Source: Rufibacter sediminis (GTDB taxonomy: Bacteria > Bacteroidota > Bacteroidia > Cytophagales > Hymenobacteraceae). From it: DNA of 42,769 nucleotides. This document shows, piece by piece, positions 23,682 to 31,381 of this stretch (position 1 is the stretch's first letter; each line of letters starts with the position of its first letter). Location of the stretch: assembly GCF_014269285.1 (NCBI RefSeq), contig NZ_JACOAF010000042.1, positions 1 to 42,769 of the forward strand. Direction: 5' to 3'. The notes under the pieces were generated by a model. The model was given only the letters and a program-made list of their open reading frames with translations. It was not told the origin of the DNA and searched no databases. A program made the translations under genes and the position numbers.

Positions 23682-24881
23682 TTACTTTTTAGCCACGGCC
23701 GCAGGTGCGTTGGCTTCCAACACCCGGAGAAAGTTGCCGCCCAGAATCTTCATGATGTCTTTCTTTTTGTACCCGCGCTCCAACAGGGCTTTGGTGATCA
23801 AGGGATAGGTGCTCACATCCTCCAGTCCTAGGGGAGCGGAGCCGATGCCATCGTAATCGGAACCGAGGCCCACGTGGTCAATCCCGGCGAGTTTCACCAC
23901 ATGGTCAATGTGATCGATCAGCAGGGAAATGGGTGGTTCAATGCTTTTGGTTTCCTGGGGGTACTTCTGGTACAAGGCGTTTTTCAGGGCCATGCCATTC
24001 ACGCCCTTCGCCTGGAGATCTTTGATTTCCTGCGAATGGGCCGCCATGAACGCATTGATGCGCTGGCTGTAGCCGGGGTCAAGAAATTCTGAGAAGAAGT
24101 TCAGGTGGATGACGCCGCCGTTCTTCCCGATGGCTTTGATTTGGTCATCGGTTAAGTTACGCGGGTGCGGACTCAGGGCGGCGGCACAGCTATGCGATAC
24201 CAGCACTGGTTTGGTAGTAGTAGCCAGAGCATCCCAGAACGTCTGCTCCCCCACGTGCGACAAATCCACCAACATCCCCAGCTCGTTCATGCGGCGCACC
24301 ACCTGCTTCCCGAATTCATTCAGGCCCTTCTTTCCGTTGAAGCCGGTGCCTTTGGTCTCATCGGCGGCCGAAGAGGCCCAGGAGGTACTGTTGTTCCAGG
24401 TGAGGGTAAGATACCGGACCCCGCGGTTATACAGGAGGTTCAGGTTGTCCAGGTTGTCTTCGATCATGTGTCCCCCTTCCACCCCGGTTAAGGCTGCAAT
24501 TTTCTTCGCCTTGATGGCCGCCGGAATCTGACTTGGCGTATACACCAGTTGGAGTTGATCAGGGTTCCGTTTCACGATGGCTTCCAGGGTGTCAATCTGC
24601 TGGTTCGCAAACTTGAAGGCCCGGCCCGGACCGTAGGTTTCATCCGAGAAAACGGCAAACACCTGCACATCCATGCCGCCTTGCTTCATGCGGGCCAAGT
24701 CAGTGTGCGCTTTTCCGGTTAAATCCTGTTCCACCGACTGGCCTTCCATGATCACCTGGGAGAGAACGTCATTGTGCGTGTCTACCAAAATGGCTTTCTG
24801 ATGAAGGGACTGGTACGAACTGGTGCAGGAAAACAGAAACCCGAGGGCGGTACAGGCAAGAAGAGACGCGGAGACTTTCAT
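23682..24881 (-). CDS. Membrane dipeptidase lipoprotein (peptidase M19)
   Basis: A 399-residue zinc dipeptidase of the renal dipeptidase family with a lipoprotein signal (MKVSASLLACTALGFLFSC, Cys 19). The metal motif HxD is in ILVDTHNDVLSQV. VEGGHMIEDNLDNLNLLYNR, RYLTLTWNNSTSW, LVDLSHVGEQTFWDAL, VLVSHSCAAALSPHPRNLTD and VGLGSDYDGIG complete the active site in the right order. It should cleave dipeptides, including D-amino acid ones, on the outer side of the cytoplasmic or in the outer membrane. Its stop lies just beyond a 36-nt element in a convergent gap. Confidence 0.95.
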   Translation of the reverse strand: MKVSASLLACTALGFLFSCTSSYQSLHQKAILVDTHNDVLSQVIMEGQSVEQDLTGKAHTDLARMKQGGMDVQVFAVFSDETYGPGRAFKFANQQIDTLEAIVKRNPDQLQLVYTPSQIPAAIKAKKIAALTGVEGGHMIEDNLDNLNLLYNRGVRYLTLTWNNSTSWASSAADETKGTGFNGKKGLNEFGKQVVRRMNELGMLVDLSHVGEQTFWDALATTTKPVLVSHSCAAALSPHPRNLTDDQIKAIGKNGGVIHLNFFSEFLDPGYSQRINAFMAAHSQEIKDLQAKGVNGMALKNALYQKYPQETKSIEPPISLLIDHIDHVVKLAGIDHVGLGSDYDGIGSAPLGLEDVSTYPLITKALLERGYKKKDIMKILGGNFLRVLEANAPAAVAKK

Positions 24882-24993
24882 GAAGTAGATAAAGGCTAAA
24901 CACAGATTTGCGTTTACAGTTTACACATTCCCGGCCAATCTGCCAAAGGTGTTTTAAGCCTCAAATCCTGAATCTTGCCCCAAAGCGACATCA

Positions 24994-25024
24994 CCACTCA
25001 GAACTCAAGACTCAGAACTCAGGA
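24994..25024. repeat. Partial repeat of the GAGTCCTGAGTTC family, copy C
   Basis: The stretch 24995-25024 (CTCAGAACTCAAGACTCAG) is one arm of the family seen around merR. The other arm is reduced to AATCCTGAATCTTG at 24964-24977. It abuts the stop codon of the threonine-synthase-like gene. Confidence 0.75.
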
Positions 25025-26233
25025 TTAACCAATGTATCGGCCTTCAATGTTCTCCATGTACTTCTGCCCCGATCCGGTATTCAGCAGCAAGACCTGCTCC
25101 TGCGGCTGAATCCAGCCCTGTTTGAGCAATTGGCGGGCGGCCATCCAAACAGCGGCTCCTTCCGGCGCGACAAACAGGCCTTCTTTACGGCTGAGTTCGC
25201 GCACGCCTTCCACCATGTCATCTTCAGAGATGGAAATAGCGGTTCCGCCTGACTGTTCCAGCACCTGCAACATGAGCGGTTCCCCCAGTGGGCGAGGCAC
25301 CGCCAAGCCATTGGCCAGCGTGGGCAGGCCGTTGTAGTTTTGGGAATTGGCGTGTACGCCCTGGAACGTATCTACCAAGGGGCGGCAGTTTTCGGCTTGC
25401 ACGGCCACCATCCGGGGCAAACGGATCTCTTTGTCCAACCACCCCAGCGCGATCATCTCCTGAAAAGCTTTCCAGATTCCAATGAGCCCGGTTCCGCCCC
25501 CTGCCGGGTATAAGATCACGTCAGGTACTTGCCATTGCAGCTGCTCAGCAATCTCGTAGCCCATGGTTTTCTTGCCTTCCAGCCGGTAAGGTTCTTTGAG
25601 CGTGGAGACATCCAGCAAGTGCCCGTCCTGGTTCAGTTTTCTCACTTCGGCGGCGCAGTCATGGATGAGGCCATCAATGAGATGGATCTCGGCCCCGTAC
25701 CAGTAACACTCTTCTTTGAAGGCTTTGGGGGTATGCCGGGGCATGACCACGATGGCCGGCAAGTTGGCTTTGGCGCAATATGCCGCCATGGCCACACCGG
25801 CATTTCCGGCGGTAGGGATGATGCAGCCTTCGGTTCCCAGCTCCAGGGCTTTGGAAATGGCCATGCTCAGGCCGCGGGCTTTAAAGGAACCGGTGGGGTT
25901 CTGCCCTTCGTCTTTCAGCTTCAGGTTATCAAACCCGTACGCATCTGCCAGGTTCTTCAGGTCCAGCATCGGGGTGCAACCTTCGCCTAGAGACACTTTA
26001 TAGGTTTCGTTCAGGACGGGCAGCACTTCGCGGTAGCGCCACATGGTGCCTTCCCGGTTTTGGAGGTCTTCTTTGGAAAACGGCCCTGAAACGTCATAGT
26101 GCGCCAGCAAGGGCATGGCGCAGCAGGAAGAAACACGTTGCAGGATTTCATAGTCGTGCTCTTTGCCGCATTTGGAGCAGGTAAGCACGGTGATGCTACT
26201 CAGGTTGGTTTCTACTTGGGGTGCCATCATCAT
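25025..26233 (-). CDS. Threonine synthase-like PLP enzyme (archaeal-type, with zinc ribbon)
   Basis: A 402-residue fold-type II PLP enzyme. The N-terminus has Cys at 19, 22, 37 and 38 (LTCSKCG, then SSCCAMPLLAHYD), a small rubredoxin-like ribbon found in archaeal-type threonine synthases. The PLP Lys is K118 in QNPTGSFKARGLSMAIS; PTAGNAGVAMAAYCA and YPAGGGTGLIGIWKAF bind substrate and phosphate. It would make threonine from O-phosphohomoserine, but no hom or thrB is near, and a LysR gene and a cupin precede it, so another PLP lyase role is possible. The start was put at the MMMAPQ cluster; the frame reads 17 residues further upstream, a hydrophobic stretch I judge non-coding. Confidence 0.85.
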   Translation of the reverse strand: MMMAPQVETNLSSITVLTCSKCGKEHDYEILQRVSSCCAMPLLAHYDVSGPFSKEDLQNREGTMWRYREVLPVLNETYKVSLGEGCTPMLDLKNLADAYGFDNLKLKDEGQNPTGSFKARGLSMAISKALELGTEGCIIPTAGNAGVAMAAYCAKANLPAIVVMPRHTPKAFKEECYWYGAEIHLIDGLIHDCAAEVRKLNQDGHLLDVSTLKEPYRLEGKKTMGYEIAEQLQWQVPDVILYPAGGGTGLIGIWKAFQEMIALGWLDKEIRLPRMVAVQAENCRPLVDTFQGVHANSQNYNGLPTLANGLAVPRPLGEPLMLQVLEQSGGTAISISEDDMVEGVRELSRKEGLFVAPEGAAVWMAARQLLKQGWIQPQEQVLLLNTGSGQKYMENIEGRYIG

Positions 26234-26304
26234 TTTAATTAAGGCGGCAAGTAGTACAACTACTATGAGTGAATCAAATAGCAATTAGGCATAGACTATT
26301 CCAT

Positions 26305-27201
26305 TCAGGAATACTGACGCTTCATGAACTGGATGAAGTTTTTATACGGGGCGTTGTTCTCGGTGCCTTTGCGCTGGATGAAGTTGAAGGTTCTTTGCAC
26401 GTGGAGGTCTTTGATCTTGACTTCCACCAGCTCACCGGAGGCCAGTTCCTTCACTACCGCTTGGCGGGGCAGAAAGGCCAGACAGGTGTCTACGCGCACA
26501 AAGTTCTTCAGGGCTTCGGTTCCGCCTAACCGCACCCGCACCTGCAGTTGAGAGAGCTTGATGCCTTTCTGGAGGAAAGCCTCTTCCAGCACCGCCAAGG
26601 TGCCCGAGCCAGCCTCCCGCAACGCCAACGGCACCTGGTACAGGTCTTTCACTTCCAGATCGTGCTTTTTAAGGGGATTGCGGTGCGAGCAGACGGCAAT
26701 CACCTCATCGGTGAGGAAGGGCGTGTACGTGACCTGGCTTACTTTATTGATACCCTCAATGATGCCCAGATCGATGTCATGGTCCAGCAAGGCTTTGAGG
26801 ATGTTCTCGCTGTTTCGGTTCCGGAGGCTGAGTTCCACCTGGGGGTACTGCATGAGGTAAGCCGAAAGCACCGGCGGTAAGATGTACAGCGAGATGGTAG
26901 TGCTGGCGCCCAGCACCAGCTTGATCTGCGGCCTGAACTCCTGACTGAGCAGCGGGAGTTCCTGGTGTAAATCGTTCTGAATCTGCTGAACGGCCTCCAG
27001 CTTCTCAAACAGCAATTGCCCGGCCGGCGTGAGGCTGATGGTGTTGCCGTGCCGCTCAAAGAGCCCGGTTCGGTAATGGTCTTCCAGTGCTTTGATCTGC
27101 TTGCTGATGGCTGACTGGCTGATGTACAGAATCTGGCTGGCCTTGGTGAAACTCAGCTGGCGGGCCACCTCAAAAAAGACGACGTGTTTGTGCGAAATCA
27201 C
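26305..27201 (-). CDS. LysR-family transcriptional regulator
   Basis: A 298-residue LysR regulator. The N-terminal winged helix-turn-helix (about 1-60) shows FFEVARQLSFTKASQILYIS and QSAISKQIKALEDHYRTGLF. The rest is a periplasmic-binding-protein-like effector domain (about 90-298) starting IKLVLGASTTISLYILPPVL. The start is GTG at 27201; no ATG is in frame. It resembles CysB/CysL-like regulators in general form, but the effector is unknown. It lies 27 bases after the cupin gene and 71 bases before the threonine-synthase-like gene, all on one strand, so co-transcription is possible. Confidence 0.93.
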   Translation of the reverse strand: MISHKHVVFFEVARQLSFTKASQILYISQSAISKQIKALEDHYRTGLFERHGNTISLTPAGQLLFEKLEAVQQIQNDLHQELPLLSQEFRPQIKLVLGASTTISLYILPPVLSAYLMQYPQVELSLRNRNSENILKALLDHDIDLGIIEGINKVSQVTYTPFLTDEVIAVCSHRNPLKKHDLEVKDLYQVPLALREAGSGTLAVLEEAFLQKGIKLSQLQVRVRLGGTEALKNFVRVDTCLAFLPRQAVVKELASGELVEVKIKDLHVQRTFNFIQRKGTENNAPYKNFIQFMKRQYS

Positions 27202-27227
27202 GAAAGATACATATGTGAAGCCGGGTC

Positions 27228-27590
27228 TTAGATATGGTCCAAGTGCAGGCGGGTACGATCGCTGTCATCGCGGTTGCCGGTGTTCAGGGTGGAAGCCGGT
27301 TCAAACAACAAGACACTCACCTCCTCCTCGGCCACGGGCCGGTGCTCCACTCCTTTCGGGACAATCAGAAACTCGCCCTCGCGCAGTTCTACGGTCCGGT
27401 CCCGGAACTCCATCTTAAACTGCCCCTGCACAACCAGAAATAATTCATCTTCGTGGTCATGGTGATGCCAGACAAATTCGCCTTTCAGCTTCGCCAGCTT
27501 CACGTGCTGACCGTTCAGTTCCCCCACAATTCTGGGGTTCCAGTGGTCGGAGAATAAGGTTAGTTTTTCGGCTAGATTGACTTTCTGCAT
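27228..27590 (-). CDS. Small cupin-domain protein
   Basis: A 120-residue single cupin. The first metal motif is at about 42-49 (HHHDHEDE) with GQFKMEF after it; the second is at about 71-83 (REGEFLIVPKGVEH), giving the usual His/His/Glu/His set. Such small cupins are often annotated as mannose-6-phosphate isomerase-like or sugar-binding, but the metal and substrate are not predictable. The gene precedes the LysR regulator on the same strand. Confidence 0.9.
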   Translation of the reverse strand: MQKVNLAEKLTLFSDHWNPRIVGELNGQHVKLAKLKGEFVWHHHDHEDELFLVVQGQFKMEFRDRTVELREGEFLIVPKGVEHRPVAEEEVSVLLFEPASTLNTGNRDDSDRTRLHLDHI

Positions 27591-27642
27591 ACGTGGAAAT
27601 TAAGCGGGTAAAGCGATCCGGTAGTTGTGTTCGCCGGGTGCT

Positions 27643-27677
27643 GTTTTGGGCCTGTTTTCTGGAAAGGTACATAAAAC
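27643..27677. repeat. 35-nt palindromic element, copy 11
   Basis: Left half GTTTTGGGCCTGTTTT is intact; the right half GAAAGGTACATAAAAC is degraded. It lies 52 bases upstream of the cupin gene and abuts a regular terminator. Confidence 0.75.
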
Positions 27678-27709
27678 AAAAAAGCCTCTCAACAGGTGAA
27701 AGGCTTTTT
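27678..27709 (-). terminator. Intrinsic terminator of the small membrane protein gene
   Basis: AAAAAGCCT pairs with AGGCTTTTT, extended by an imperfect CTC/GAA step. On the minus strand it ends in a run of T. It follows the gene that ends at 27765 and shields the cupin gene downstream. Confidence 0.82.
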
Positions 27710-27764
27710 CTGAGTTTGGGTACAGGTTATTTCATACGCACGTGTTTTTAGATAAGTGGATTTG

Positions 27765-28091
27765 TCATGCAGTTTTTCCGTTCAATTTCTGGCTTTTAAG
27801 TTCTCTGCGCTGTTTTTTCAACTGATCGGCTAGCACGTACACATCGCCGTATTCTTCAGAGAATTTCTCAGCGTCATACAAAACGGAGTCAATTTCAGGA
27901 TCAGGCTGGGGGTTGTCATTGGTCATGAGCTTGTCCCAGAAGATGGAGAGGATGGAAACGAAACAACCGATCAACAGGTAGGCTAACACCCGCATGGCGG
28001 CAGTATCGGTGTCATTGGAGGTGAACGCGATCACAAAAGTACCCGCGAAGAATCCAACGGCAATCAGGGTAGATAATTGATCTTTTTTCAT
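27765..28091 (-). CDS. Small two-pass membrane protein of unknown function
   Basis: A 108-residue protein with two predicted membrane segments (about 8-24 and 32-52) and a charged C-terminal tail. That tail is Asp/Glu-rich (NDNPQPDPEIDSVLYDAEKF) and then Lys/Arg-rich. I do not recognise a family. It has its own start at ATG 28091, a terminator right after it, and a 356-base AT-rich gap upstream; it is thus probably a single-gene unit. The composition matches its neighbours. Confidence 0.8.
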   Translation of the reverse strand: MKKDQLSTLIAVGFFAGTFVIAFTSNDTDTAAMRVLAYLLIGCFVSILSIFWDKLMTNDNPQPDPEIDSVLYDAEKFSEEYGDVYVLADQLKKQRRELKSQKLNGKTA

Positions 28092-28447
28092 GAGTACATG
28101 GTTTAAAGTTCCCTATTGCAATGCACTTTCTGCTCATACTGTATAGAACAATATGTATGTACGTTTACGAACCGTTTTTCACATTGTTCTATTAAAACCT
28201 TTTATTTATCCAATTAATTTACAATTCAACAATCAACAGAGCTATTCTTTTGCATTCTTTGAAATGATCCATCAATTTATGGTAAATGCTTGCTGCTCCT
28301 TCTAAGGAGCACCTCCGTATGTTTTTTCCTGCTGAACTAGGTTTTTTCCGTAGGATTTTATCTGTTTGCCCTAAATATTTGGTGACTGCGCCTATGGATT
28401 TCTTTCCTTTTCCGTAATCCTGTAAAACTCAAGTCAAATTGCAGTAT
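28092..28447. other. AT-rich intergenic region with two inverted repeats
   Basis: The 356-base gap separates divergent genes. It holds a 10-bp inverted repeat ATAGAACAAT / ATTGTTCTAT (28143-28152 and 28183-28192) and a perfect 8-bp hairpin TGCTCCTT-CT-AAGGAGCA (28294-28311). No 36-nt element is present. No gene is seen. Confidence 0.6.
28294..28311 (+). promoter_or_regulatory. Perfect short hairpin in the pncB leader region
   Basis: TGCTCCTT pairs with AAGGAGCA. The right arm contains AAGGAG, a Shine-Dalgarno-like string, but no start codon follows it. The role is unknown. Confidence 0.4.
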
Positions 28448-29929
28448 ATGAACATCAGCCAACGTTACCAGCTTTCCCTCGCCCTACTCACCGACATGTA
28501 CCAGCTCACCATGGCCCAAGGGTACTGGAAGAAAGGAATGGCGGAGCAGGAAGCGGTCTTTCACCTGTATTTCAGGAATAATCCTTTCAAAGGCGGGTAC
28601 ACCGTGTGCGCCGGCCTCGCCGATGCCATTGATCTGCTGCTGCACTTCCGGTTCACCGAGGAAGACCTGGCTTACCTGAGAAGCCTGAAAGGCAGCCAGA
28701 ACCAGCAACTGTTTGAAGAAGGGTTTCTGGACCACCTGCGCCAGCTCTCCTTCAGCTGTGACGTGGATGCGGTGCCCGAAGGGACCGTCATTTTCCCCAA
28801 TGAACCGCTGTTGCGCATCAAAGGCCCCATTCTGCAGTGCCAGCTCCTGGAAACGCCTTTGCTCACCATTTTGAATTTCCAGACCTTAATCGCCACAAAA
28901 GCTGCGCGCGTGGTGGATGCCGCCCAGGGCGATAACGTGCTGGAGTTTGGCATGCGGCGCGCTCAGGGACCGGATGGAGCGCTGAGCGCGGCCCGGGCGG
29001 CTTTTATTGGCGGCGTGGGCGCCACCTCCAACATGCTGGCCGGGCAGCTGTTCAACATTCCGGTGAAGGGAACCCACGCGCACAGCTGGGTGATGTCATT
29101 TGACCAGGAACAGGAAGCGTTTTCGGCGTACGCCGATGTGTTCCCCCATGACTCGGTTTTCCTGGTAGATACTTATAACACGCTGGAGGGAATTAGAAAG
29201 GCCATAGAGGTAGCCCAGAAAATGCGGGAGAACGGGCAGGAACTGAAAGGCATCCGGCTAGATTCCGGTGATCTGGCCTACCTCAGCATTGAAGGCCGCA
29301 AACTGCTGGACGAAGCCGGTTTCCCTCAGGTTTCCATTCTGGCCAGCAACGACCTGGACGAGCACCTCATCCAAAGCTTGAAACTGCAGGGTGCCCGCAT
29401 TGATACCTGGGGCATTGGCACCAAACTGGTCACCGCCTACGACCAACCCGCTTTGGGCGGCGTCTACAAACTGGCCGCTTTCCGGCAAGCCGATGGCGAA
29501 TGGGAGTACAAACTCAAGCTCTCTGAACAGCTGATCAAGGTCTCTACGCCGGGCATTCTGCAGGTGCGCCGTTTTTACAAAGGCGACGTGATGGTAGGCG
29601 ACATGATCTATTCCGAGCCTTTGCAGATCAACGCCTCCTCTACCATGGTGCACCCCAATGACCCCACCCAGCGCAAAAGCTTCGCGCGGGACTGCGTGCA
29701 GGAAGACCTGCTGGTGCCAGTGTTCCGGAACGGCGAGGCGGTCTACACCTCTCCTGATTTACGCGCCATCCAGCAGCGCACCCGGGAGCAGGTAGGCCGT
29801 CTGCACGAAACTTACCGCCGATTCCTGAACCCCCACATCTACAAAGTTGGCCTGGAGGAACAGCTGCACGAAATGAAAATGAACCTGATCATTGCGCTCC
29901 GGAAAACCGAGCAAGCCAAAGAATCCTAA
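28448..29929 (+). CDS. pncB: Nicotinate phosphoribosyltransferase
   Basis: A 493-residue enzyme that joins nicotinate and PRPP to nicotinate mononucleotide in NAD salvage. The N-terminus LALLTDMYQLTMAQGYWKKG, the FGMRRAQGPDGALSAARAAF stretch and GTHAHSWVMSF (with the catalytic His) are family signatures. IRLDSGDLAYLSIEGRKLL and WGIGTKLVTAYDQPALGGVY bind the phosphates. The ATG at 28448 is preferred to a TTG three codons upstream. It is convergent with pncA, which supplies nicotinate from nicotinamide; a long hairpin built on the 36-nt element separates the two. Confidence 0.96.
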   Translation: MNISQRYQLSLALLTDMYQLTMAQGYWKKGMAEQEAVFHLYFRNNPFKGGYTVCAGLADAIDLLLHFRFTEEDLAYLRSLKGSQNQQLFEEGFLDHLRQLSFSCDVDAVPEGTVIFPNEPLLRIKGPILQCQLLETPLLTILNFQTLIATKAARVVDAAQGDNVLEFGMRRAQGPDGALSAARAAFIGGVGATSNMLAGQLFNIPVKGTHAHSWVMSFDQEQEAFSAYADVFPHDSVFLVDTYNTLEGIRKAIEVAQKMRENGQELKGIRLDSGDLAYLSIEGRKLLDEAGFPQVSILASNDLDEHLIQSLKLQGARIDTWGIGTKLVTAYDQPALGGVYKLAAFRQADGEWEYKLKLSEQLIKVSTPGILQVRRFYKGDVMVGDMIYSEPLQINASSTMVHPNDPTQRKSFARDCVQEDLLVPVFRNGEAVYTSPDLRAIQQRTREQVGRLHETYRRFLNPHIYKVGLEEQLHEMKMNLIIALRKTEQAKES

Positions 29930-29937
29930 CGAAAACG

Positions 29938-29988
29938 ATTCTCCCGTTTTAAGTCAGTTTCAGGAAAACAGGCTCAAAACGGGAGAAT
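29938..29988. terminator. Long hairpin between pncB and pncA, containing palindromic element copy 12
   Basis: The element (29946-29980) is extended by perfect flanks ATTCTCCC and GGGAGAAT into a 51-base hairpin. It lies between convergent genes and can fold in both directions. Confidence 0.75.
29946..29980. repeat. 35-nt palindromic element, copy 12
   Basis: Left half GTTTTAAGTCAGTTTC and right half AAAACAGGCTCAAAAC; core of the pncB/pncA hairpin. Confidence 0.86.
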
Positions 29989-29993
29989 GGGTT

Positions 29994-30605
29994 TTAACCT
30001 AAAAGACTGGCGCTTTGCAAGAAGGTGCCGCCTTTGGCCTGGACCTCGGCTTTGGCTTTCTGGTAGCCTTCTGAGCTGATAGCGCGAGTGGCGTCCTCAA
30101 TAAAGTAGGTGGTGAAACCTTCTTTCAAGGCATCTAACGCGGTGAAGTAGACACAGAAATCGGCGGCAAGCCCTACCAGATACACCTCGGTTACTCCTTT
30201 TCCCTTCAGGTATTCTGCCAAGGCGGTGGATTTCAAATGACCGTTGTCAAAGAAGCCGCTGTAGGAGTCAATCTCCGGATCAGTGCCTTTCCGGAAGATG
30301 GCTTCTACCCGGTACATGTCCAGCTGGGCAGAAAACTCCGCCCCGGGCGTACCCTGCACACAATGGTCGGGCCAGAGGACCTGCTCCAAGCCATTCAGCT
30401 GTGTTGTTTCGAAGACCTGCTTGCCCGCATGCTGCGAGGCAAAGCTCTTGTGGTTTGCCGGGTGACAATCCTGGGTCGCCACCACTACGTCAAACTGCGG
30501 TTGCAGCGCATTGACGATGGGCAGAATAGCATCTCCCTCGGGCACCGCCAACGCGCCACCCGGAATAAAATCATTTTGTATATCGATCAGCAGAAGTGCT
30601 TTCAT
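29994..30605 (-). CDS. pncA: Nicotinamidase (bifunctional nicotinamidase/pyrazinamidase)
   Basis: A 203-residue cysteine hydrolase of the isochorismatase fold that turns nicotinamide into nicotinate. The catalytic triad is D8 (LLLIDIQNDF), K106 (IFRKGTDPEIDSYSGF) and C151 (VGLAADFCVYFTALDAL). The metal site is D46/H48/H52 (TQDCHPANHKSF). WPDHCVQGTPGAEF is also typical. The length is normal. It feeds pncB, its convergent neighbour, in the Preiss-Handler route to NAD. Confidence 0.96.
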   Translation of the reverse strand: MKALLLIDIQNDFIPGGALAVPEGDAILPIVNALQPQFDVVVATQDCHPANHKSFASQHAGKQVFETTQLNGLEQVLWPDHCVQGTPGAEFSAQLDMYRVEAIFRKGTDPEIDSYSGFFDNGHLKSTALAEYLKGKGVTEVYLVGLAADFCVYFTALDALKEGFTTYFIEDATRAISSEGYQKAKAEVQAKGGTFLQSASLLG

Positions 30606-30700
30606 AGCTTTTATGGGTAAATCTGATGGTTAATGAAGGGGCTAACGGGTAAAGGATCAGGTAGAGTTATTCCCTTTACTCTTCACCTGTAAACTGAACC

Positions 30701-31321
30701 CTACATTTTGCCGCTGTTCACCATGGCTCTGAGTTCCGGCAAAAGCTGGTACAGGTCTTCGCCGGGGCAGGCGGTGGTGGCATTGTCTTTATGCCCGGAG
30801 ATGTTGTCGCCGGAGATCTTCCAGCGTTTGGCTACGGACAGCATCAGAGTTTTCAGGCTTTTGAGCTGCGGCTCGGTCACTTTTTCATTGTTGAAATTGC
30901 CCTCCAGCACAATCAAGACATGGCCCGATGGATCATACGGGGTATTAGAGTCACCTACGTACTGCAGCTGTCGGCCTTCGCCAATAGACCCGTCAACCGA
31001 AATGTAGAAGTGGTAAGGCACATCGGCCCAGGGTTCTTTGATGCGTCCATCGGAAAGCGGGCTGCGCTCCACCGAAAATTTTTGCAGGGCCTTGAGCTTC
31101 TGTTCCAGGGTGCGGCTGGCGTTCTGCTTGGTTGCGGTGTGGTGGATGGTGATTTTCTGGGGAACGTGGGTCTTCATGGGGAGGACCGGTTCCAGGGCTT
31201 CCCACTGGGCACGGGTCACTATAGGAACACCTTCGGGCAACGAAACAGTTTTGGCAGAACGGCAAGCGCCCAGTAGCAGCAACAGAGCCAGGAAGCCCAG
31301 CGATTTGGTAGATTTGAACAT
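30701..31321 (-). CDS. N-acetylmuramoyl-L-alanine amidase lipoprotein (amidase_2/PGRP)
   Basis: A 206-residue protein with a lipoprotein signal (MFKSTKSLGFLALLLLLGAC) and an amidase_2 domain (about 35-200). The zinc ligands are expected in ITIHHTATKQN, in ISGHKDNATTACPGEDLYQL (His and Cys). WADVPYHFYISVDGSIGEGR is typical. It should cleave the link between muramic acid and the peptide of peptidoglycan, for recycling or remodelling. The ATG at 31321 was chosen as it gives a clean lipoprotein signal; an in-frame ATG at 31369 would add 16 hydrophobic residues. It follows proA and may be on the same transcript. Confidence 0.92.
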   Translation of the reverse strand: MFKSTKSLGFLALLLLLGACRSAKTVSLPEGVPIVTRAQWEALEPVLPMKTHVPQKITIHHTATKQNASRTLEQKLKALQKFSVERSPLSDGRIKEPWADVPYHFYISVDGSIGEGRQLQYVGDSNTPYDPSGHVLIVLEGNFNNEKVTEPQLKSLKTLMLSVAKRWKISGDNISGHKDNATTACPGEDLYQLLPELRAMVNSGKM

Positions 31322-31381
31322 GATAGGTGAAATGGTGAAGTGGAGCAAAAGTAGAACGAAAAGCCGCAAACAGGCAAGAAG

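Noticed and set aside
24950-24966. Half element GTGTTTTAAGCCTC before the dipeptidase gene
   Set aside because: Only a left half can be seen and no right half pairs with it; too short to count as a copy.
26070-26095. Lookalike of the 36-nt element inside the threonine-synthase-like gene
   Set aside because: Only GGAAAACGGCCCTGAAACG resembles one half; it has no matching left arm and lies in conserved coding sequence.
30640-30690. Inverted repeat between pncA and the amidase gene
   Set aside because: GTAAAGG/CCTTTAC and CAGGT/ACCTG both occur but cross each other, so they cannot form one hairpin; may be a decayed repeat, not enough to call.
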